64,000 nt of DNA from Membranipora membranacea (lineage: Eukaryota > Bryozoa > Gymnolaemata > Cheilostomatida > Membraniporidae), in NCBI GenBank assembly GCA_914767715.1, contig OU612073.1, positions 18,476,001 to 18,540,000 of the forward strand. The letters run 5' to 3'. Positions 50,201 to 61,223 of the stretch are shown here, in pieces (position 1 is the first letter of the stretch; every line of letters starts with the position of its first letter). The notes under the pieces are model-generated. The model ran no database searches and had not been told where the DNA came from. It worked only from the letters and a program-made list of their open reading frames with translations. The position numbers and the translations under genes are program-made.

Positions 50201-53200
50201 TGCTTGAGACGTTTTTATTAGTTAATAGAAATGAAATCAGAAAATAGGTTCCTAAAACATAATGCAAAAAGAATTCAGGGCAAGATACGGAACACATAGT
50301 AGTAGATGATATGAGAAGACAACTTCACTGAGATCTTTATGCAATATATTAATCAACGTTATTTTGGTATGTTAATTGCAGTGTCTCAGTATCAGTGATA
50401 AGCTTTGAAGGCACGGACTGTAAACTGGTACACTTAGGCCTGGTGGCAGACATGACAGGAGGGGTGGTTGACATAGTGTCCCTCAGTAATGTGAATCAGC
50501 AGTTTGGTAACATACTAACCAGTAGAACTGTGGCTACAGATGTCACTGTGAGGGTGTGTCTTCATCAATCGCTGTAGGTTTGAAGTCAAAGTAGACTTAA
50601 ATTTAATCATTTATCAATCAACTGTTTGTTTATGTACATATATATATATATGACTAAACAAGCATGCTTGTGTGTTGGCGGAAAGACAATTCCAATGAAT
50701 TTCTCTTTGGGAAATGACCTTGTGAAATCAGAGCACCCTTATACTTTTGCTACTGACTCAAGGCAGTAAAAACAAGAAAAGTTGGTATTAATTAGTTTAG
50801 ATTGTAACGTTATAGCTTCATATCCGGCAGACACTTTTCCAAATGCTGAAACTGTACACAGAAATTGGCACATTTTTCTTGCATCAAAGACCCTTTCTCT
50901 CAAATCTCAATGTGATGACAGATTAATTATAAGAATATATAATGTTAAGTTTATACTGTTAAATCTGTTTACCTTTGAAGATACATACGTAATCGAGATC
51001 CAACTGATCAATCAAGTACCATGATTGAACAGATTGGTAATGTTGATGCTGATACAGACCTGGTCGTGGAATTCGGTATCAAAACATCAGCTAATGAAAG
51101 TAAGATTTATCTGCCTGCAACTTCCTAATCTAACTTCTGATTCATTTGAGATATAAACATAAAGACATAAATAATATGTTGAGTGTCCTGGTCATACCTT
51201 TATGTATGAATGATGTCTGTTTTAACAATGAACTAAACCTCCATTCATTGGTTTTAGATGAGATACCGATCACAATTGAAGAAGAAGATGCTCAAGCTAC
51301 GCGAAGGACTCGCAGAAAAACATCTAGAGCTGCAACTGGTACTGTTTCTATGCTGTACCATGTCTGTGAATAACTTGTTCCACATTTTACTTCCCCTTTT
51401 ATTCAGTAACACAAATGCAATAGTGATGTGAAGGAGCTTTTAATTCAACTGTTTAAGTTCTGTACAAGACGTGGTGAGTTAAAGGTTAAAATCTCGAGAG
51501 ATATGAACACACGTTATTCTGCTAACTGGGTTGGTTTTCCCTTGGGCCAAAACTATTCCTTTATCAAAACCAGGCATCTCTAACTCCTTGATATGCAGGC
51601 ATGCTTTTAGTTAGCTGTTGAGTGTGGTGATTCCATTATTTCTTAGCAATAACATAATTGTGTGTGTACTATTTTACAATTCATGAAATAATTTTTCTTT
51701 CGAAGGCACAGATAACGCCTCTTCTGTACATCAGTCCCAACATGATTTATCACAGCTGCCATTCCAGACTCAGATCACCTTCACATCACGAGATGGAGGA
51801 AAATATCTGAGAGTTATAACTAATCTACAACAGACTACAAGAGATAGAGAGGAAGCTGAAGATGGTGAGTGCTGTGTCTATACTGTAGTGTGAGTGCTTA
51901 GACTGCTGTCATTCAGAGAATACATATCAGTTAGTCTTAGTGCTCGGCAAGAAGTAAATTGACATTGATGTTTGATCTGGTTATTTCAAATAACATCGTT
52001 AGTAAATTATTCTGATCTATGATCTAATGCCTAAGGGTTATGTTTCTTGTTCTTTAGTCAACCCATTCAAAATGTAAGATTTCCTCCTTCATAATAGATA
52101 CTCATCTCTCTTCAACGCCTGTAAGTTTAAGTTTGCTTTTGACATAGTTTTGATAAATCATTTGATAATATAACTTTTTTTCCAAACTTTCAGATATGGA
52201 TATGAACATTCTTGGTGCAGTGGCCTCAAAGAGCATAAGTAAGGCAGTGCTTACCACTGATGCAAAAATTGTACGCAGTGATGTCAAGGCAAAAAAGAAA
52301 ATGGTAGCTAGATATGTGACCAAAGCCAAAAAGTAAGTGGGCTAATGAAGTTCCCTATTGATGAAAACGTTTTATATCATTCGAGCGATGACAAGTGTTA
52401 GAAGAATCACCCAAACTTGCATCAGTTGACAGATAATATTATCTGTACATCACAACCCGATTGTTTGACAAAGCGAAATAGTACATGACTCTCTACAGTC
52501 ACACATAACAACCTGGACATCTGAGTGTCCTGATCAAAATGTTCTTTGGAAGCTCAATCATCAGTAGTGGAGGTAACTACTTTTCCAGTTCAGGACCTAA
52601 ATTTCCTCGTTTCTCGAAGTTTTCTATTGTGACAAGTAAGACTAAGAGACAATATCAAATGGCTACATACAAGCAAAAGTTCATATCGTTGTGTAATGAC
52701 AGCATAGTATATGACGATGCCCTGAAAGCGTACGGCAATATCATGTCTATTTTAGGAGCCCAATTTCATCTAGTAAGCAACTTCTTGATGATGCTGATGA
52801 TTATGTGCAGGATTTGACAGAGTTAGACCAACTAGTGAGACAACAGCAACGTACGGTAAGCAAACCTCCTTGCAAGTATACTGATGATAAGCCAAAATCT
52901 AGAATTGTGATACAAACGACAAGAAATTATGAACTATTTGGAATATTCAGAAAACATCCAGCCGAATTCATCTCCTAAAACTATTATGCCACTACATTCT
53001 CCCCTCCCCCTGCCCCGTAACACGCTTGCATGATTTGAAACAATAAGCAACCAATCAAAGCAATCATGAGCAATGATAAGTTACAGATATATGTTGTTTT
53101 GTGGCGGTGATGTATAAACATCCTGGCTCGAAGAAATAAACTTATCAACATTTACTTAATATCAGACGTAAGAATAACAGGTACAAGGTATTATTATCTT

Positions 53201-53480
53201 GGGTTGCCTTTGAAACGTTTTTGAATTTGAGAAATTATGTATCAAGAGGACTCCTAAATTTGAAAGTGACTCTGAGGATACTATTTCAAAATTTAAAGTT
53301 ATCTTTTCCTTGTTTCAGACTAAGAGTCTGTTCAGAGTTTATCAAACAGATCCAACACAGACAAAGTCTTTCAGGCAGCAGCAGCATAGCATGTCAGATA
53401 GATCGGCTAAAGAACTCTACAACCGCAGCAGCAAGGGCAAAAAATGTTACGCAACTAAAAAGGCTGCAAGAAAAAGATAA
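44202..53480 (+). CDS. Sec23/Sec24-like von Willebrand A protein, gene B (15 coding exons, 742 aa)
   Basis: Tandem paralogue of gene A. Exons: 44202-44352, 45653-45793, 46434-46547, 46898-47071, 47277-47491, 47910-48029, 48619-48767, 49729-49941, 50382-50573, 50981-51099, 51258-51338, 51706-51864, 52194-52332, 52756-52855, 53319-53480. All phases close. Several core exons have exactly the same length as in gene A (215, 213, 192, 119 and 139 bp). The same parts are present: MNFGSKKVYVYSLSDEESVS start, CPSC...CEFC zinc finger, vWA trunk with DTSGS and CTDGHAN, the Sec23-like QITFTSRDGGKYLRVITN, and a basic tail ending KKAARKR. Differences: two exons rich in lysine and arginine (KRKIVKKRAASKKRVASK, then VRRSARLGTRREP) replace the proline linker of A. 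Only one linker exon (with ATRRTRRKTSRAAT) stands where A has two acidic ones. The segment after the trunk motif TFGSE is strongly diverged. No stops or broken splice sites, so it looks functional. Role unknown. Confidence 0.87.
44470..45205. other. Intron 1 of gene B, possible repeat
   Basis: This stretch is richer in G/C-homopolymer blocks (GGGGGGGG near 44749, CCCCCTGGCCCC near 45170) than its surroundings and may be a decayed interspersed element. I could not define termini. Weak evidence. Confidence 0.25.
45940..46017 (+). tRNA. tRNA-Arg(CCT)-like gene, probably degenerate, in intron 2 of gene B
   Basis: GCCTCTG at the 5' end pairs with CAGAGGT at the 3' end (one G-T pair). The D arm GTGGCCTAATGGATAAGGC is intact. 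The anticodon loop CTCCTAA gives CCT (arginine), and GGTTCGAGTTCC forms the B box. Against function: a mismatch in the anticodon stem, about five extra bases in the variable region from a repeated GGTTCGAG, and a T stem with two outer mismatches. A run of four T follows four bases downstream as a weak polymerase III terminator. Best read as a tRNA-Arg copy that has begun to decay; expression is not excluded. Confidence 0.68.
48078..48141 (+). repeat. Microsatellite, 8-bp unit AACCTTGC
   Basis: About eight consecutive copies of the unit (early ones AACCTTGT) in the intron after the gene B exon ending at 48029, 48 bp downstream of the splice donor. Homogeneous later copies suggest recent slippage. 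Confidence 0.9.
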
Positions 53481-53548
53481 CCTTGTTCAATCTGAGATTA
53501 ATAAGGATGACTCTCTGATCATTAAGCAAAATTAAAAAGGTGCAAAGG

Positions 53549-54510
53549 AATGATCTCTTCTATTGGTATTGGATGCTGATATTTTATGTCTTGGAATTTC
53601 AGTGAATGAAGAGCCCTTATGCAACCAAAAAAACTAATTTTGAATGCAAACCACAACAAAATCTTAACATTTTCTCTTTTTTTTTTGTCATTTCTAAATG
53701 GTTGTTAAAAAACTGAATCGAGTTGATATCATTTCTATACGTGTCTAGGTGGCTGCTGTGAATTGAGCAAACATGATTTTTTTTTCAAATTTTTCCAGCA
53801 GCAAAATAAATTTAGTACAGTACAATCAGTTCAATACCATACGTATTCATAGTATCTGAGCAAGATGGACAATCTCTAATTGTAACGCTTACTTTTATCG
53901 GAGAGAGCTTTGAGCCTTTTCGCTGCTAAAATCTTGACTAGGTACTATGGCACATGTTTTGCCCTAAAATGTTCATAATTAAATTGACATCATTACCATT
54001 CTGAGTTATGACTTATCCAAAACAGGAGAATTTAGTTTGGGCTAAGAGTATAATGGCATATTTGATAGATAAGAAACTGTGGAAATATCACCTCTAAAAC
54101 TTGTTTGTGTCATGAAAACTATCCTTTGAGCACCCACTTTTATTTAACCCAAAGAATAAAAGAACAACGTCAGCGGTATGATCTCGTATGCAAATGGTGG
54201 TTGCTGATACAAGTGACAGGGAAGTTCAGGGATTGAAGAGCCCGAGCTCATGCAACCAATCTTTTAATAATTAAGGAAAACTAGATTCAAATGCTAACAT
54301 AACGAAATCATAATATTTTCTATTAATTTTGTCAATTCTAAATTGTTGTTCAAAAACTGAATCAAATAACCTCTAAAAGTTGTTTGCCTCATAAAAACTA
54401 CCCATTTGAGCACCCACCTTCAATATGGATAATCCCTTCATTTCCATCCTGAAAAAAAAGAAATAAACTTCTTAGTAACACCAATTTTTCCCAAAGAATA
54501 AAACTACATC
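53549..54510 (+). repeat. Direct duplication downstream of gene B
   Basis: Blocks ATGATCTC, GAAGAGCCC...ATGCAACC, TTGTTNAAAAACTGAATC, CCTCTAAAA-TTGTTTG and TTTGAGCACCCAC occur in the same order starting at about 53549 and again at about 54178. The first copy carries an extra segment of about 300 bp (roughly 53745-54080) absent from the second. The repeat begins within 70 bp of the gene B stop codon, so it lies in its 3' untranslated or immediate downstream region. Origin unknown. Confidence 0.65.
53805..53810 (+). promoter_or_regulatory. Polyadenylation signal candidate of gene B
   Basis: AATAAA 325 bp after the gene B stop codon, at a distance similar to the candidate in gene A (317 bp). 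A second AATAAA lies near 54155, within the duplicated region. Confidence 0.4.
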
Positions 54511-56299
54511 GACAACAACATTGTATACATTCTAATAGTTCTAATTCAAATTACCATTTGTGATAAATTCATCAAATTAATGATCAGTGACTTAGCCTAA
54601 ATTGACAAGACCAGTGGCAATATTTGAAAGTGTAACATCGAAAACTACATTGCATGTACGTAGTTTTCATTTTCATATTTTTGGAGTTGTGCTCACCCAC
54701 AAGCGAGAAGTGTCAGAATTAATCTCAAAGATAAACAGCGGCTAAAACAAAGGGATCTGAATACCTTAAAATCTTCAATTGAAATGGTATTCAATAACCC
54801 TGTCCCATCAATCAATGTTATATTTCACTAGTTATCAACCTCAAGTTATAAAATCAGCGTAGAGTGCTATGAGAGTAACATCACTATCAGAGATGGTCAA
54901 ATGGGCTTCTTTTTTTTACTAGTATTCTATCATTAACTTATGTCAATAAATGCAGTGAAAGTTTCTCTTTATCACACTAAAAATTTTAGATTATTAACAA
55001 AAGCAAAATTTGCCCTTGCCAAATATTCAATATGTAAAGCAGACCAAATAGTGAAGTTGATATGCCAGGTATCAGAGCGGTTACTACTATAATTAAAATT
55101 ATCCTCTCCCGGAAGAGGACAGCTGCTATACATTTGTGAAACATCAAAACTGGTTGGCGGTAAATCAAATAAAAAATCCCTCTGGCAAAATTAGATTGCC
55201 CATGCAATACTAACACATGTTGTCTTAGCAGTATTCGCAAATCAAGGATTTGAAAGCCTTACGACTTTATCCTCAAGCTTGCTTGCCTGTTGATGGAGAG
55301 CTTAATATTTTCAAGATTTGACAAGTGTGTAGTTGTAGGATTATCACCTTTTCAGCAATCAGTGAGGTTATTTTCCTCTAATATATATAGTGTGCAGTGG
55401 TGTTATCACCTATGGCATTATGGCCATGGCAATCACCTTGTGTCACTGGCATTTTGTCCCGATGGCATTTTGACCATGGCATTTTGACACGGAAACCAAA
55501 ACAAACCAAGAATGCAACACTTGCTCCAACAAACTTAAAATTATTAACACCAACAACAAACGAGGAGAGAGGTCTTGTGGAGCAAAGCAATGGGATAGCG
55601 TTATCCAACAACCATAATTTGGGAATTAGGACAGGGCCAGGGTGAGTTCTGATTGTAAAGCTGGCGGAGCATCTCTACTCGTGTGGTGCATAGTGGGTAT
55701 GGTAGGCATGTTTTGTCTGGGCTCTTCATGATGTTCATGTGTTGTTTTTGTAATTAGGTGGCAGTGATGAAGTACTGGTGGGTCAATGGGTAAAGGATCG
55801 TAACTTTTATTATTATCTGAGATTAAGGCTTTTAGGATAAGGATGAGGATAATTTGTTGGTAGATGAATTATGTTATCATCACCAGATCGTAATGCTGAA
55901 AGCTAATCTGCCCTGTGACTCTTTAATAAGAATAGCCCGGATATCCAGAGAAAGCACAACCTATTTCTATTGAAAGCTAAAAGATAAGTCAGTAAGTCAT
56001 AATTATTTCCTGATACACAAATCTAACCAATTTGCAGTCCACTGTAAGGATTACAAAGTGTCATATTTCTCAGCCTTCCATCCTGTCGAATGGTGAACAT
56101 AAAGTTATATATGAGATACTGGCTCGCTAACCGATTCAGGAACTATAATCGATCATGCTGCTGCAGACTTTACAAGCATGACTGATCTTTCTCAACAAAT
56201 GTCTACATATACTTTGTACTGCTGCGGTCTCTATTCATGTTTACATGTATTTTGATGCTGATGCTGTCTCAACCTATTTCACCTCTACTTTCATTGCAG
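53811..56299. other. Intergenic or intronic stretch with no recognised gene
   Basis: Apart from the duplication listed separately, I see a run of short imperfect units with ATGGCATTTTG at 55410-55490 and otherwise AT-rich unique sequence. Open stretches here (for example 55397-55645) owe their frame to the repeated units and show no family resemblance. Confidence 0.5.
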
Positions 56300-58018
56300 A
56301 TGTGGATAAACCATCTCACACATGGCCTCACTCTAAACACAGATATCATACTCTCCATGGTGAGTCATATTAGCAGTTACTGCAGGTTATACAATGTTGA
56401 TTGGTTGGAGGTGTTTATATTGGTTGAGTTGGTTCATGCTGGCAGTTATTGCAGGGAGCTGTCATTTGGTTCATTGTTTGGCTGCCTGGGCAATGCGTAA
56501 GAAGCAACAAAACAGTTTGCAGTTCTGTTGTAGCTATAACCGGGTGTTATTGAAGGATTTCACAGAAACCGACAGGCATGCCTCTCCCTTAGTTTAGCCA
56601 AATAAATATTTAATGTCTTTGGTTCAGTTCACTGTTCAGTTGTCTCAACTGCCAGTTGATTTCAAAGTCATTACAGTTATATTCGTAGGCTACAATAATA
56701 TTGATCCTAATGATGAATAATTTGTCTATCCCATTGTCTGTGATATTTCACCCATCCTCAGATGTCACATAGTTCTATCTTAGAGAAAGTGTTGCTTATT
56801 GCAATTCCCCTGGGTATTGAATCACATCTAAAATGTCATTTAAAATAATTGTTTACCCTAATAAATTCCAAATTTTTAGTCATCTGATCAATAATTTCTC
56901 AGATTGATAAATACTGTATTAATTTTCAATGCTGCATAGTCTCTGTCAGTAATAAATAGATTATGATTGAGAATTGTTCTCAAATAAATTGTCATTCATT
57001 CGCTGATGTGGGTTGATAACGATCACTGAGTACTTTTACTTCACCACCCTGTCAATAAATAATGAGCTCTTCATCATAGCACACATCTATATCAGTACAT
57101 CATGAGTTTCTCATCTTCTTGGTGTTTTAATTGATTGTCTTACTTTGTAGTATAACATTTTCATTTGGTCGTAGGCTACACTGCGGCAGCTACTTTACCT
57201 CTATTCCTGTCAGGAGCAATGTTTATTTCCCGTCCTAACCACCAAGGTTGGTACATATTTAATTATTATTTCTGAAAAAAATTCTTTAAATCATGCATGC
57301 AGTTGTGTTGGTTAAAAATATGTTGGGTATAATCACAAAGTTCAGTCACTCACCGCATCCTGAAGACTGGGTGGTGATATAGGGGGTACCTTGATATGGG
57401 GGTGCCTTGAGGGTGAGGCGCAGTGTCTGCCCCAAATAGGTCGGAACACTTCTGCGGGCTCCAACAGTCCCTAGTAGTCAGTGGACTGCAGTGGGATTTG
57501 AACCAACCTCCTTCAAAACTGACCAACCAACCACTCAGTCAAATAGCTTGTAAAATTCATAAATGCTCATAGACTTTTTGCACCTTTCAGGATCTTTTTG
57601 TGCATTTTTTATGCTTTTATCCCAATACACCCACATTGTATAACCCAATATACAATGAAACTTTCAGTAACTCATCAGAACCGCTACAGGCGCCTCCAAT
57701 TCTATGAATTACAAAGGAACTTAGGATATGTTAATAATAAGGCTAGCTTTCTACTATATCTTGGAGAAATTCCGATAGGTTTAAACTTTTAAAAGAAACA
57801 AAGTTTTAGTCCACGTAGATGCAGGTAATGATGTAGATAAACAACAAGCAGTATGCACATATGTATCTATCGCATGTATGGTCTGGCTCATGCAGATAAT
57901 ATCTATCTAACTATTACAGCAGGTGTGACATGGGTGGCTGTGATACTGGTGTATGAATGTCTTGGATTCATACATGAGTTCCCGGACCTTCACAGAGGTG
58001 ATGTCGAATACCATGAAG
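56300..58018 (+). CDS. Possible exons of an unrecognised gene (three symmetric phase-1 exons)
   Basis: Three segments with good splice sites join in one frame: 56300-56359, 57179-57250 and 57923-58018. Translations are VDKPSHTWPHSKHRYHTLH, then YTAAATLPLFLSGAMFISRP, then VTWVAVILVYECLGFIHEF continuing PDLHRGDVEYHE. All three begin and end in phase 1 and have lengths divisible by three. The second and third are hydrophobic and may be membrane segments. The first two are also open in phase 0 (MWINHLTHGLTLN, then ATLRQLLYLYSCQEQCLFP), so the frame is not certain. No family is recognised. They may belong to the gene whose exons follow at 61224. Confidence 0.35.
57375..57550 (-). repeat. tRNA-derived SINE, copy 2
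   Basis: Shares with 24556-24748 the blocks GTGCCTTGAGGG, GAACACT, AGTAGTCAGTGGACTGCAG and GATTTGAACCA (B box complement). The A-box end is more decayed than in the first copy. It lies between two possible exons of the right-hand gene. Confidence 0.6.
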
Positions 58019-58299
58019 GTAAGTGTGAGGGTACAACATCCACAAATATGCCTATTTAAGGTCGTGCCTTGCCAAATTATTTTTTGGGGATTCCTAATAT
58101 ACATGATCAAAGAAGTCTACACAAGAAATTTAACGATTATATGTTATGACATTTGTTATGACATACGTCATGACGCAATATTAAATTGCAGCGACATACA
58201 AAAATGTACCGTTACTATTGTCCATACAATTATACATTGTAAGTGCAGGGGGAATAAATGAAGTTGTTCCAGCAAGACTACCCTTGTATCATCCAATGG

Positions 58300-58540
58300 G
58301 GTAGTGTCAGGAGTTGTCCCTTATTATAGGGGCGCTGAACAGATGACACCATAAATTTACACTTTTTTATATAAGCTATCATTGGAGCAGATCACACTTT
58401 TTGGTCTGGCAGCCAGGGAAACTTAGATAGAAACAAAATGAGCGGAATTTCATAGGACCAACTTTATAGGACAAAAATTGACTGCGGGTATAATTTGATA
58501 TTTATTATATCATATAATATAATAAATATATCATTAAAAA
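58300..58540 (+). repeat. Dispersed AT-rich repeat, copy 1
   Basis: Contains TGTCAGGAGTTGTC, TTTGGTCTGGCAGCCAG, and then an AT-rich palindromic block ATATTTATTATATCATATAA ending in TAATAAAT. The same three blocks occur in the same order at 59753-59935. Copies are direct, about 1.4 kb apart. Confidence 0.65.
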
Positions 58541-59752
58541 ATAGAAATAATACTATTCCAGCTTCGAATTTCAAAAAATATATAAATCCAACCTGAAAAT
58601 ATTGATTGCAGGAAATAAACTGACAATAACATATATATATTTAATGTTATTGTAATACAAAACAATTCTATATTTAATACAATAACTTAATATATATATG
58701 AATTTTTTTTGCAAAAATAACTTAGCTGCATCTTTCAAGACGCCTCCCTTCCTGACACTGAATTTCATTGTGATTGATCAGATTTTTATATTTCAATATA
58801 TTATTATTTAATTTTAATTGTATTAAAAATAAAGATTTTCGAATACTTTTTTGTTTCAGCATATAGGTAAAATCTTTGGATTACCGAATAAGTAGATCAA
58901 TTGTACTTTGCTGGAACCAACGAGTTTTTACAGCAAAAGGTCTCATCTGCTTCCTTTATGGCTTAGATAAAACTTTGCAAAATTATAGTCTCATCTGTAA
59001 ATAATCAAGGGAGATTACTCTGAAAAACGTAACCCCATTATCATAACAAATTATTTTCATGTATATTATGGCTTGGTAATGCATGACCTTCAAATTCACA
59101 CACTGAATCATAAATTATCAATGTTGACAGTGTAATGAAGAAAGTGTTCTGTGCCTGTTGTTGGTCAAGGTGGACAAATACAATTCCCCTTCTGACCTCA
59201 CAATCCCAATGCTGAAAGCATTAATGAAAAATAAATGATGTGCCATTTTGCATTTTTGAATAATCTGACGTCTAAAATAGTCAAAATTTTGACTAAAGTT
59301 CACTTTAGGTCAACAAAAGCAGATGTGATAATATGGTAAAACAATCTCTTGACTGGCATATAATATGTGATAGGGGCATTCTCCAAAGGCCTTAGGGAGG
59401 GCAGTTGGCCTTGATTTTAGACCAAATGTAACTTGTGTGGTGAAGGAAGATACTCCTAGTGTTTGACCACTCATAATAGAGTGCATTAAAAAGGGGTAAA
59501 TAAAATTGCTGCTATTACTAATCTGAGGGTTGTAATATTTGTACAAAAAAATAGCCAACATATTTTGGTTTGAAAATCAATTAAATCGAACAACTAAGTC
59601 CCAAGTTAGCGTTCCAGGTGAGGCATGACCTTGACATAAGTTTGCGAAGGAATTTTAACTACTAAATTAAAAGGATTTATGCAAAAATAATGGCAATATT
59701 TCTATGCTTTGGGGATTCCAAGTGGGACATAAATTAAAATATTTCTGTGTTA

Positions 59753-59935
59753 TGTCAGGAATTGTCACATATTTGAGGGTGCGCCAAAAAGAGTTGAGGT
59801 TCTGATTTAGCAAATCCTTGTGTATGGTCTAATTGGTTTGGTCTGGCAGCCAGATGAATCAATCGTTATTAGATAAAGATTTGCAAAAGTTTTATTCCAT
59901 ATTTATTACATCATACATTATAATAAATGTCTCTA
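59753..59935 (+). repeat. Dispersed AT-rich repeat, copy 2
   Basis: Second copy of the repeat at 58300-58540, with TGTCAGGAATTGTC, TTTGGTCTGGCAGCCAG and ATTTATTACATCATACATTA. The two copies could be a local duplication or two insertions; the intervening sequence has no coding potential that I see. Confidence 0.65.
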
Positions 59936-60284
59936 TTATCCCTACTGTCAGGCTCTTATTGCATGGTACTACTGTTATATAGAAATATTCTGCTTAGTCG
60001 TTCCCAGGGCGCTTTTCTAGTTATCAAGTTAGAAAAAATAAAAAAACCACTGTTGAGATCCAGGTGTCAAGGTGGTGGCAGTCTGTCAGAATCATTTGAT
60101 ATTTGCAGTGAGTACTTAGAATCTTAGTTCTATACAAGAGACTTTCTCACATGCTGGATTAGCACATATTTACACCAAGATTTACTTGAAAGCAAATGAT
60201 ACTCTAGGCTGAGTAATTTCTGGCTTAAAATGTCTTGTTGAAACATACAAATACAGTAGCGCGCGATCAACTTCACAAAACACA

Positions 60285-60470
60285 TGTCTTCAGCTAGAAA
60301 CCATGAGTCAAGCGCTGTTTCGAGGCCTTCGCTAGTACAACCCCCTGGCCAACAAAAGCAGCATGAAACCACCTCTGTGTGTTGATCAGCATCACCTTCC
60401 TTCACTTCTAACCCTCAGTGCTTTTTGACATTTTTGATATTTTTACATAATCGCTGTATACATAATTGCT
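60285..60470 (+). repeat. Dispersed repeat, copy 2
   Basis: Partner of 40925-41080 with the same block order and orientation (TCTTCAGCTAGAAACCATGA, TGTGTGTTGAT, TTACATAATCG). It sits in the presumed intron between possible exons of the right-hand gene. Confidence 0.65.
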
Positions 60471-61223
60471 GTTTAAATTTTCACATGGTCGCAGCCTGGG
60501 GGCATTTAACTTCTCACTGATTCACTACCACTATAGCATCTCCATTCCATCACTTCATTTTGCCCCGGCCGGAAAGTTGAAATTGTTAAGGCATTCGTCT
60601 CGTTTTACTACCCAAACTCTGTTGCACTGAAGCCAGTGGACAGGAATTGATCTTCTGTTGTGAGCTATCTCTTGTTTTTTTTTTACAAAACCAAAGAATT
60701 TGTATTTCATTCTCCTATTTAGCATCTTTTCAATCAATCACAAATTTGTGGGTTTTAGTTGCATAATAGATTTGCAAACTTTCAGGTTTTTAGAATACTA
60801 TGTTAGAATTTTTGTTGTTGATATTTTATTTCATATTTTGACTCTTGGCACTTCTGTGTTGTACAATGGTACGCATATTACTAAATGATATATCCCTATA
60901 CATGATGTCCTTATCTCTCCCCTCAATCCGCCCCTTACTCTCACACTGATTTTGCAGAAATTAAACTTACGTACCAAACGCAGGGACCAGCTTTATATAC
61001 TGAGCTGAATGACACCTAACATATTCAAAAGTTAACTCTGTGGCTAAATCAAAGCCAATTTTTTATAAACTCTGTAGCTTCAAACTCAGAACTTTTTAAA
61101 AGATTATCAAGCAGTTATTCAGAATTTACAGTTTGTTTCCGGGATACCCCAAAACATCCAATTTTTACTTTACGTCTAATAAGCAGTCCTGTATGCATTA
61201 TGCACTTATCATTTCAGGTGTAG

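Noticed and set aside
52539-52817. 92-residue open frame overlapping gene B
   Set aside because: Mostly intronic; only its right end overlaps the real exon 52756-52855, which is read in another frame.
55397-55645. 82-residue open frame
   Set aside because: Its left half comes from imperfect repeats of ATGGCATTTTG and no homologue is recognised.
57593-57700. Possible exon after ttttcag
   Set aside because: Open for 38 codons, but the phase does not match its neighbours and the only donor is weak.
60959-61018. Possible exon after ttttgcag encoding IKLTYQTQGPALYTELNDT
   Set aside because: It runs to a stop without a usable splice donor, and its phase does not lead into the exon at 61224.
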